A stretch of 64,000 nucleotides of DNA, from NCBI GenBank assembly GCA_025463135.1, contig JAOAPY010000047.1:1-64000 (forward strand), in the 5' to 3' direction. Below the pieces are notes generated by a model. That model did not search any database. It was not told the DNA's origin and was given only the letters and a program-made list of their open reading frames with translations. The position numbers and the translations under genes were made by a program. This DNA is from Acidobacteriota bacterium. Its GTDB lineage: Bacteria > Acidobacteriota > Blastocatellia > Pyrinomonadales > Pyrinomonadaceae. This document shows, piece by piece, positions 57,736-64,000 of this stretch. The stretch's first letter is position 1, and each line of letters begins with the position of its first letter.

Positions 57736-58973
57736 CCTGTGTGCATCATTAGCGTCAATTGCGACGGCAGATTCACGCTGCGACGCAACAGGTCCGCGCA
57801 CTGATAGGGCGCGCGCGGAAAATTGTTCATGGGTGCGCGCATCCCGAACGTGGCGATCACCGGGCGGTCCCAACGCGCGCGGAATTCGCGAAACAACGTC
57901 TTGGGGTCGGTGAGGTGGTTGACCAATGTCACCAGGAGCGAGCGCGTTTCACTCGGCCCCCTGGCGCGACCCCACTGTCTGAGTACGGCAGGCGCGAGCC
58001 AGCGAGGAATTGCGAATTGCGAATTGCGAATTGCGAATTCGTTACTCGGAGCATTGACGTCTGCGCCGAGGAGTTGCTGTGCGAGGCCGATGGTGCAGGC
58101 GACCCAATCGGCGACTAACGGATCAGCACCTAAGCAACGCGCCCAATCAAAGTCCGGTCCGCGCGATTCCACTGCGAGTGCGATGTCACACAACCACAAA
58201 GGCCGCCACGCGCCGCTGCGCAGCAGGTGCAGGCACAGGATGCGCAGGTGATCTTCGGCGCCAAGGACACGTACTTTTTCTTCGCCCAGGCTGACGAGTT
58301 CCGAGCGTTCGAAAAGCGCGTCCCAACAGGTGTTTAGAGTACCGCCTTCAGGCGGGTTTTTTGGTAGGGAAGAGAAAAGCCCGACTGAAGTCGGTACTCT
58401 AAGCGCCTGTTGCCCAGAGCCGAACTTTGTGAAGCCGTCGTGCAGATCGACGTAGTGCCCGGCAATATTCTCCAGACATTTCAACGCGGCTTCGGCCCGT
58501 GCAAATTGATCCGGCCGCACGCACAGATCGATGTCGCCGTAGGGACGCAGCGCGCGATCCGGATAATGCCGCGCGATGGCCCAACCCTTGACCAGAATCG
58601 GTTCAATCCCTTCGGCGCGCAACAGTGAGAGAACATACTTGATCTCGCGTTCATGAATCAGCGCGTTCAAACGCGAGCGCCGATACGCATCATGCAACAG
58701 CTCCCCTGATGCTGAATCTGCCAGAGAGGAATTTCGTATGCGCCACCAACCGAGCGCCGCACTGCCCGAAGCGTAAAGCAAGCGCGTCACGTCGGCGAGT
58801 TGCGCCTCTGAAATTTCCGGATTGGACGGGGATTCGCGCCAGACGCCGGCCATGACGCGCGCTACCAGGGCGCCCGTGTCTACCTCCCGAAGAGTGCTGC
58901 CCGCGTAAGCAGGCCGATCACCCCAAGGGTTCTGATTTTCTCCTGGATTCCGATTAGCTGGAGCTAGGGGCAT
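57648..58973 (-). CDS. Nucleotidyltransferase family protein (NTP_transf_5-like) carrying repeat insertions
   Basis: I start at the ATG at 58973 (441 aa); an earlier in-frame start at 59108 would overlap the PqqD gene. Residues about 110-170 contain the fold's signature: ILVKGWAIARHYPD and RPYGDIDLCV, giving the GxxAxxxY and DxD metal site of the uncharacterised nucleotidyltransferase family often found with PqqD and lasso-type peptide genes. Three parts look non-native: residues about 188-216 (QALRVPTSVGLFSSLP...) encoded by a REPIN, 311-323 (NEFAIRNSQFAIP) by heptamers, and the last 27 by a palindrome. The frame survives all of them. It follows the PqqD gene by 67 nt, so they are likely cotranscribed. 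Confidence 0.85.
   Translation of the reverse strand: MPLAPANRNPGENQNPWGDRPAYAGSTLREVDTGALVARVMAGVWRESPSNPEISEAQLADVTRLLYASGSAALGWWRIRNSSLADSASGELLHDAYRRSRLNALIHEREIKYVLSLLRAEGIEPILVKGWAIARHYPDRALRPYGDIDLCVRPDQFARAEAALKCLENIAGHYVDLHDGFTKFGSGQQALRVPTSVGLFSSLPKNPPEGGTLNTCWDALFERSELVSLGEEKVRVLGAEDHLRILCLHLLRSGAWRPLWLCDIALAVESRGPDFDWARCLGADPLVADWVACTIGLAQQLLGADVNAPSNEFAIRNSQFAIPRWLAPAVLRQWGRARGPSETRSLLVTLVNHLTDPKTLFREFRARWDRPVIATFGMRAPMNNFPRAPYQCADLLRRSVNLPSQLTLMMHTGFRRVAAVEFSPVIQGRESRTAKDFGPSL
58007..58040. repeat. Heptanucleotide array inside the nucleotidyltransferase gene
   Basis: Four tandem GAATTGC units (58007-58034) and a partial fifth, in the coding frame of the minus-strand gene. Confidence 0.9.
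58327..58409. repeat. REPIN, copy 4, inside the nucleotidyltransferase gene
   Basis: Left arm CAGGTGTTTAGAGTACCGCC, centre with TTTTTTGGTAGGGAAGAG, right arm GACTGAAGTCGGTACTCTAA then GCGCCTG. Same family as the REPs flanking the RAYT gene, here in frame within coding sequence. Confidence 0.85.
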
Positions 58974-59040
58974 TAGCTTCTTAATCCGATAAGTATTCGC
59001 GAACGCGCTTTGCGCCGCAGGAATTTGTGTACAGCTTCCG

Positions 59041-59535
59041 TCAGGAGCAAACACCCACACAGAACGTACCGTTGCAGGTACATCCGGCACAGCACGTTTT
59101 GGAGGCACAAGGCTGGCCCGAGGTTGCGCAGGTTGCCGCGTCAGCCGGCGTCGGGGAAACGATGGAAGTTATCAGCGGCACCGCGACCACGGCCGCAACG
59201 CCAAGCGCGCGCACCATCTGGCGCCGCGACATGCCCGCCACTTGAGCGGGGAGCGTCAGCGGCTGTTCCAGTAAGTGGAGACTCTCCAGTTGTCGTAGTG
59301 CCAACCACACCGCGTCTTCAGGGCAGGGCGCCTGCAATTCTCTGCCTACCCGTCGTGCGATTTCGTGCGGCGAGGTGCGACCGTCGCACTGCTTCCAAAC
59401 CAAAGCGGCGGTTAGATTGAGACAGTGGGCCTGGTGCCGCTCGAGATCGTAGACCAGCACCTCGTCCGGCATTTCGTCAATCACCAGATCCTGCCGGCGC
59501 ATCCTGGGATAGACCCGCAGCGCGTTTTGTTTCAT
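59041..59535 (-). CDS. PqqD-like (RRE) domain fused to Tat-like segment and Cys-rich tail
   Basis: 164 residues, GGAGG 4 nt before the ATG. Residues 1-95 are a PqqD-type winged helix, the RiPP recognition element that binds leader peptides (VLVYDLERHQAHCLNLTAAL, VWKQCDGRTSPHEIARRV). At 103 an internal SRRQMVRALGVAAVVAVPLI looks exactly like a Tat signal, with an ADA-like cleavage end near 133. The last 31 residues hold eight cysteines (136, 143, 148, 149, 152, 154, 159, 163) in a knottin-like spacing. So leader-binding domain, export signal and a possible peptide product are on one chain. Either the tail is a mature cargo released after export, or it is an iron-sulfur or metal site. Not resolved. 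Confidence 0.82.
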   Translation of the reverse strand: MKQNALRVYPRMRRQDLVIDEMPDEVLVYDLERHQAHCLNLTAALVWKQCDGRTSPHEIARRVGRELQAPCPEDAVWLALRQLESLHLLEQPLTLPAQVAGMSRRQMVRALGVAAVVAVPLITSIVSPTPADAATCATSGQPCASKTCCAGCTCNGTFCVGVCS

Positions 59536-59857
59536 AGAGCCTCCGAAAGATTTCGAGAGCGAAATGTTGAACCAGGCCCCGCTAAATGGGCTTCGCAGTA
59601 TCCAATCATCCGGGGATGACGGAAAAAGCGAACATGGATTCTGAGTAACCTGGGTCGGTAACCGCTGCCGAAGTTCAACGAATGAACCCTGGGACGGAGG
59701 AGTTACCAGATGCGAGCCTGCAATGCCTGTAAAACGAATAGGAGTTTACTACTTTCGCGGAAGAATGGGAAAGGTGGATTCGAACTTGTCGGACGATTTT
59801 GCCGATTTGGTCGGAGACCACCAGTTCTATAGATCTGCTTGCGCGCAACTGAGCCTC
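59536..59857. other. Intergenic region, no supported gene
   Basis: It holds the promoter of the PqqD gene and the 3' flank of the small membrane protein. A minus-strand frame across 59703-60023 is a shadow of the small membrane gene. I saw no repeat, hairpin with U-tract or RNA gene. Confidence 0.4.
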
Positions 59858-60058
59858 TCAGCGCGCACTGGTTTGTCCCACGGCCCAACTGGCAATCGCT
59901 CCCAGAAACAGCACCGCGGCGAACGTCACCAGGCTGCGCACTTCGACATTGTGATTGAAACGAGTTGGCGGAAGCAGCCGCCACAGTACCGCCAGGACGA
60001 TGGCGATCATTCCGCCCACCCAAAACAGCAGCGAGAGCAAACGAGAGACTTGAGACAT
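59858..60058 (-). CDS. Small two-helix membrane protein
   Basis: 66 residues from the ATG at 60058, with GAGGAGG 11 nt upstream (a TTG eight codons earlier is possible). Two hydrophobic helices, LLFWVGGMIAIVLAVLWRLL and LVTFAAVLFLGAIASWAVG, joined by a polar loop (PPTRFNHNVEVRS). I do not recognise it. It lies between the peptide pair and the polysaccharide-type genes. Confidence 0.65.
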   Translation of the reverse strand: MSQVSRLLSLLFWVGGMIAIVLAVLWRLLPPTRFNHNVEVRSLVTFAAVLFLGAIASWAVGQTSAR

Positions 60059-60359
60059 GATAGTTGGGGCCTCCTCAGTCAAAAGATGCCGCGGCTTATA
60101 TCATGCGTGCTGTGGGATGGCAATGAGGAAGTGAGACAGATGAAGGATGACGTCGACGCGTGAGTGTTTGTGTGCGGCGGCAAAGCCGCGAAAACCTGAG
60201 GGGAGAGGGGTGACACGGAGACGGGGGACGGAACAACTCAAACTTCGTTTAGAAAGAGTCTTGTCCGCCGGACGCGCATGAGAGGTCCTTTCGCGTTTGA
60301 CCTATAGCGTGATCGGCGCACAGGTGCCCTTTCTAAACGGGTCCGTGTTTCTTAATGCG
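60059..60359. other. Intergenic region with repeat fragment
   Basis: About 60167-60200 carries a partial copy of the GCCGCG...GAAAACCTG repeat seen at 57720. No gene or terminator is clear. Confidence 0.35.
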
Positions 60360-61637
60360 TTACAGCTTTTGCAGGGAGAAGCTATCAAGCCAGAGGAGGC
60401 CGAAGATGGGACAGGGTGATTTACTGCAGGACTCGCGACGCAGCCCGATCTGGATCGCATTTGTCGCGGGACCAGTTTGGAAATCGAGATCGAAATTCTG
60501 CCAGTTGCTGTTTGGATGAGGCAAAGGCTGGGTGGTGCCCAATGGCACATTACCGGCAGCGTCGGTGACCGCGATCAGCGGCAGGCCGCCGCTTACAATC
60601 TCTTCGGTGCGGGCCACAAACTTTAGGTGATAATGAGTGTTGGGCGTCGCGATGACTAACTGCGTGATTAAAGGAGCCAATGGATCTGAATCGCCCCTGA
60701 ATTCAATACGCAGGCTCGACTTCCCTGCCTGCGCATTGGACGGATCAAGCGAGAGCACAGCGCCCTGGGCTTTTGTGACTGTTGCGTCAGCCCTCCAACC
60801 AAAGCCGGGCTCGTCCAAATCGCTCTCCTGTTCGAATCCGGGATCGCTCATTATCGCGCTGGCGGTTCCGCCTTGATCGGCTGGAGGATGGCCGATGGAC
60901 CAAACGGCATACGCATCCCCGAATCGTTTCGCGGTCAGAAGTTCAGCGATATAACGCCGACGGAAATCGTCGGCGGCACTGCCGGCCGCGCGCAGCATGG
61001 CAATGGTATCGCTGAGCTGATCATGTTTTTCAAAGTACTCAGCCAGCGTCAGGTAGGCAGCGGGAGAACTCGGCTGCACGGCTTGCATGACATACGGGAC
61101 TTTGCCACCTGATAACTGCCAGGCGAGATCGATGCCGGCCGGCAGCAGCGTGGGATTCGCGCCGGCCGCCACACGCAATTCAGCAAAGCCTTCTTCAACC
61201 TGTCCCGCGCGCACCAGCATATTCCCGAGTTGCCAGTGCGGTTGCGCGTAGTAGGGCGCGAGTTTCGTCGCTTCGCGAGCGGCAGTAATCGCCATAAGCG
61301 GCTGGCCGTTTAGTTCACGCCCCCGAGCCAGCGCCAACCAGAGGACATAATCGTCAGGTCGACGCACAATTGCTTCAACATATTCCGCGTCGGCCGCCGG
61401 GAGATCTCCGGCGGCTTCAAAGGTCGCCCCCAATAGATAATGCGCCTCGGGATCGCCGGGGCTGAGTCTGACTGCGGCCTTTGCCGCCGCCTGTTCATTG
61501 CTGGTTGCGGCATACGTGTACAGCAGACTGGCAAAACCTGCGCGCGCGGAGTGGTAGATCAGGAAAAGGAACAGGAGCAGCAAGCAGACAGAGACCGCGG
61601 GTGAAACGGCATGAGGTAATTTACCTGGTGTTGGCAT
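60360..61637 (-). CDS. TPR protein with C-terminal carbohydrate-binding-like domain
   Basis: 425 residues from the ATG at 61637; a GTG at 61679 is the alternative, and neither has a good ribosome site. One membrane helix (about 14-34, SVCLLLLFLFLIYHSARAG) is followed by TPRs (about 45-185, AVRLSPGDPEAHYLLGATFE, EAIVRRPDDYVLWLALARG) and, after a helical region, a beta-sandwich from about 275 (PGFEQESDLDEPGFGW, SLRIEFRGDS, YHLKFVARTEE) that resembles CBM-type jelly rolls. Such proteins occur in exopolysaccharide loci and would act in the periplasm as assembly or scaffold factors. It is placed with a FecR-like protein and a CapD epimerase. Confidence 0.8.
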   Translation of the reverse strand: MPTPGKLPHAVSPAVSVCLLLLFLFLIYHSARAGFASLLYTYAATSNEQAAAKAAVRLSPGDPEAHYLLGATFEAAGDLPAADAEYVEAIVRRPDDYVLWLALARGRELNGQPLMAITAAREATKLAPYYAQPHWQLGNMLVRAGQVEEGFAELRVAAGANPTLLPAGIDLAWQLSGGKVPYVMQAVQPSSPAAYLTLAEYFEKHDQLSDTIAMLRAAGSAADDFRRRYIAELLTAKRFGDAYAVWSIGHPPADQGGTASAIMSDPGFEQESDLDEPGFGWRADATVTKAQGAVLSLDPSNAQAGKSSLRIEFRGDSDPLAPLITQLVIATPNTHYHLKFVARTEEIVSGGLPLIAVTDAAGNVPLGTTQPLPHPNSNWQNFDLDFQTGPATNAIQIGLRRESCSKSPCPIFGLLWLDSFSLQKL

Positions 61638-61791
61638 CGAGGCTGGATATGAAGATACGGACTTGTTTAGATAGCGCACTGGTGCGCCGGGACGCGCCGG
61701 ACTTGCGCGCGGAGGCGGAATCTTACGCGCGGCGAGTGGACAAGTCCGCTTTCAAGACGGGGCTGACAAAAGAGGTAATCATGCACGCAAA

Positions 61792-61824
61792 GAAGGCGTG
61801 CTCCGTTTCCGGTAGCACGCCTTC
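61792..61824 (-). terminator. Strong hairpin after the FecR-like gene
   Basis: GAAGGCGTGCT (61792-61802) pairs perfectly over 11 bp with AGCACGCCTTC (61814-61824). On the minus strand it is followed by TTTGCG, a weak U-tract. It lies 24 nt after the FecR-like stop and could attenuate expression of the TPR gene. Confidence 0.65.
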
Positions 61825-61847
61825 AAGAGTTTCGCTGAAGATCGATA

Positions 61848-62471
61848 TTAAGGTGTGAGGGGACTGGGATTTCCACCATGCAGCACCACCGGCAGAATGA
61901 TCGCAGTGGCGCCACCAGCTATGACCGCTACAGTGGCAGCCGTTCCCAAACCAAACAGACCACCCGCGCCCGCACCGGCGACGGCACCGCCCGTCCGATC
62001 GGGACAAATCCGAATCGCGCCATCTTTTGTGCCATCGGTCTTGCCCGCCACACCTTTGGGCGTATCGACCTCTCCAGTCGTCCCCTTCTTTGTGTGCAGG
62101 GTGAGGCATCCTTCGGTGACCGTCACTTTCACGCTGCCGCTCTGAAACTCCAGGGTCAGCTTTGTCTTGGGAGAAATATCCAATGAACCCAGACTGCCAA
62201 GACTCACCGTGGCGCCGGTTCCGTCAGGCGTCTCGATGGCAGCGCCACTCATGATGGTCGCACCGCTGATGGCCGAGATCCCGTTGACGCTGATCTGTTT
62301 ATTTCCCCTGGTGGTGAGAATGCCGGTTGGTCCCTGCGGCAGCGGCGCCGCAGTGGCGTTGGGAACCACGGGAACTGGTCCCGCGAAACTCACGCCGACA
62401 TAGACCTGACTGATGGCAAAAACCAGCAACAGAGCGGTCGCCGCGGTAATGCGCTTTGAACTTGAACTCAT
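61848..62471 (-). CDS. FecR-like secreted/periplasmic protein
   Basis: 207 residues with a signal peptide (ATALLLVFAISQVYVGVSFAG). Residues about 50-140 form a FecR-type beta domain: GNKQISVNGISAISGATIMS, AAIETPDGTGATVSLGSLGS, LDISPKTKLTLEF. A Gly/Ala-rich hydrophobic stretch (about 160-195) may be a membrane anchor. FecR domains in polysaccharide loci are thought to bind surface polymers; the classical FecR is a sigma regulator, but no sigma gene is adjacent. Role uncertain. Confidence 0.8.
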   Translation of the reverse strand: MSSSSKRITAATALLLVFAISQVYVGVSFAGPVPVVPNATAAPLPQGPTGILTTRGNKQISVNGISAISGATIMSGAAIETPDGTGATVSLGSLGSLDISPKTKLTLEFQSGSVKVTVTEGCLTLHTKKGTTGEVDTPKGVAGKTDGTKDGAIRICPDRTGGAVAGAGAGGLFGLGTAATVAVIAGGATAIILPVVLHGGNPSPLTP

Positions 62472-62716
62472 ACCCTAAACTCCTGGCGATGGTGAAGAAA
62501 TCACATTCTTAAGTTCGCCATAACTTGCGGCGAGTATACGCTCCGAAATCTCTCCGGTCAACAAATTGAAGCAAAAGAAGTCCGACAGAATTAACAAGAT
62601 TCAAACAAAATCTAGCTAATTCCAAACGGATTCCGGCTCTTGTTAGTCACGTCAATCCTGTCGAGATGTTGGATCGCGATAGACTTCGCTGTCAGAATCG
62701 CAGACTGAAGCCGGCG

Positions 62717-64000
62717 CTACTGCGCGGCTCCGGCCGAATGCGCGATCGGCTTCTTCGATTTGCCGTTCAACTGGGCCTCAGGCAGCAACTCATCAAGAAA
62801 ACTGCGCAACGCTTGCTCGTCTCGATCACGGACGCATCCCTCGAGTCGCGTCAATGCCTGCTGCACTGCTACCGGCTCTATCCTCGATAACTTGTTAATA
62901 AAAATCTTCGGATGCGAGGTTGCGACCGTCTCTTCCGTCTCGAATTGCAATTCCTCATAAAGCTTTTCGCCGGGACGAATGCCGGTCTCGACGATCTTGA
63001 TGTCTTCATGCGGCTTAAACCCCGACAAGGTGATCAGTGTTTCCGCCAGATCCAAGATGCGCACCAGTTCACCCATATGCAGTATAAAGACTTCCCCTCC
63101 CTGACCGATGGCACTCGCCTGCAACACCAACTGGGCCGCCTCAGGTATGGTCATGAAGTATCGCTGCATGCGCTTATCGGTGATGGTGACCGGGCCACCC
63201 TTACGGATTTGCTGTTGGAAGATGGGAATGACCGAGCCGGCCGACCCAATCACATTGCCAAAGCGCACCGCCACATAGCGGGTTTCAAAACGACAATTCA
63301 GATCCTGCACAACCAGCTCAGCGACGCGTTTGGAAGCACCCATAATGGAAGCGGGTCGCACGGCTTTATCCGTGGAAACCAGAACGAAGACTCCCGTCTG
63401 GAACTCACCGGCCAGCTCACCCAGGAGACGAGTGCACAGAACATTGTTCCTGATTGCTTCAAAGGGATTGGACTCCATCAACGGCACGTGCTTATGCGCC
63501 GCGGCGTGAATCACCACCTGGGGCCGATAGAGATCAAACAGCGCACGCATCTTTACTTCGTCACCGATGTCGGCAACCTGGGCAACAATCGACGCGGCCG
63601 GATTCGCCTGGCTCAGTTCCTGATCTATTTCAAAGAGAGCAAACTCAGCTCGCTCAACCAACAGCAAACTGGTGGGAGAGAAACGAAGCACCTGGCGCGC
63701 CAGCTCTGAGCCTATGGAGCCCCCTGCACCGGTGACCATGACGGTCTTGCCGGCCAGTTCTCGACTGATGGACTGCACATCCAGCTGCACTGGCTCGCGG
63801 CCCAACAGATCTTCAATCTGTACGTCGCGAATCCGACTGATGCCGACCCGGCCATCGAGAATCTCGTACAGACCGGGAATAATCCGTACCTTGATCGGAA
63901 TCTGTTCACACAGCTTGACGATGCGATGAATGTCCTGCCGTGAAGCCTGCGCTATGGTGATGACCACGTGATCGATATCCATCGACTGGACCAGTCGCGC
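62717..64000 (-). CDS. CapD/FlaA1-type polysaccharide nucleotide-sugar epimerase/dehydratase (5' end outside window)
   Basis: The frame is open to the right edge, so the N-terminus (normally four membrane helices and a first Rossmann domain) is missing. Visible: end of the CoA-like domain (DHVVITIAQASRQDIHRI), then the SDR domain with VTGAGGSIGSELARQVL, ADIGDEVKMRALF, IHAAAHKHVPLMESNP, LVSTDKAVRPASIMGASKR (the Met replaces the usual Tyr, as in 4,6-dehydratases), RFGNVIGSAGSVIPIF and GIRPGEKLYEEL. It makes a modified UDP-sugar for surface polysaccharide or O-antigen. It opens the polysaccharide block that continues beyond the window. Confidence 0.95.
   Translation of the reverse strand, partial: ARLVQSMDIDHVVITIAQASRQDIHRIVKLCEQIPIKVRIIPGLYEILDGRVGISRIRDVQIEDLLGREPVQLDVQSISRELAGKTVMVTGAGGSIGSELARQVLRFSPTSLLLVERAEFALFEIDQELSQANPAASIVAQVADIGDEVKMRALFDLYRPQVVIHAAAHKHVPLMESNPFEAIRNNVLCTRLLGELAGEFQTGVFVLVSTDKAVRPASIMGASKRVAELVVQDLNCRFETRYVAVRFGNVIGSAGSVIPIFQQQIRKGGPVTITDKRMQRYFMTIPEAAQLVLQASAIGQGGEVFILHMGELVRILDLAETLITLSGFKPHEDIKIVETGIRPGEKLYEELQFETEETVATSHPKIFINKLSRIEPVAVQQALTRLEGCVRDRDEQALRSFLDELLPEAQLNGKSKKPIAHSAGAAQ

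Noticed and set aside
58007-58040. CRISPR-like array
   Set aside because: The units are contiguous 7-mers without spacers, so this is a tandem heptanucleotide repeat, and no cas genes are present.
61481-61858. 125-aa plus-strand frame
   Set aside because: Antisense to the TPR gene and across the terminator hairpin; no ribosome site.

Overview
The window looks like a chromosome segment of an Acidobacteriota bacterium, most likely Blastocatellia or the Pyrinomonadaceae group. The evidence is gene-family style, not a database match. It has a fused LptF-LptG permease, an acidobacterial-type sigma factor paired with a cysteine-free anti-sigma-like TPR-CHAT membrane protein, a zinc-ribbon and Pro/Ser-linker membrane protein, a PqqD domain with a Tat-like Cys-rich tail, several very large secreted proteins, and many dispersed palindromic repeats. 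I saw no rRNA, tRNA, CRISPR array or prophage.

Layout. 1-4711: 3' truncated RHS-repeat protein with a discoidin-like domain (minus strand). 5311-7122: TPR protein with a Fis-type HTH. 7279-9441: secreted subtilase with DUF4214-like repeats. 9866-12908: small membrane protein, NHL-propeller/M23 fusion, UBP zinc finger. 13229-26906 (plus strand): a secretion and proteolysis island with two secreted proteins, a subtilase, a sigma factor, a transmembrane anti-sigma/TPR/CHAT caspase-like protein, a zinc-ribbon membrane protein, an unknown protein and a membrane-tethered trypsin-like protease. Four of these genes share a two-box promoter-like motif (GCGTTACGTTT, 13-14 nt, CACTC), so the local sigma factor may control a regulon of exported proteins and proteases. 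26914-46210: mostly housekeeping genes (aldo/keto reductase, metK, ahcY, lptFG, recO, namZ-like, SDR, glutamine-amidotransferase-like hydrolase, hslV-hslU, lipoprotein, transaldolase, DUF402, acyl-CoA carboxylase beta) with palindromic repeats in the gaps, ending at a RAYT transposase flanked by its REP elements. 46303-48282: ABC-F ATPase. 49151-57508: a 2785-residue secreted gingipain-type (C25) protease. 57648-59535: PqqD/Cys-rich-tail protein plus nucleotidyltransferase, a possible peptide-modification pair. 59858-64000: start of a surface-polysaccharide region (small membrane protein, TPR/carbohydrate-binding protein, FecR-like protein, CapD-type epimerase running off the right edge).

Two themes stand out. 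First, there is a sigma/CHAT signalling unit with candidate target promoters beside it. Second, repeated DNA has entered coding sequence in frame: a REPIN, a heptanucleotide array and a terminal palindrome in the nucleotidyltransferase; a heptanucleotide array in the C25 protease; and a repeat-like charged insert in the ABC-F ATPase.
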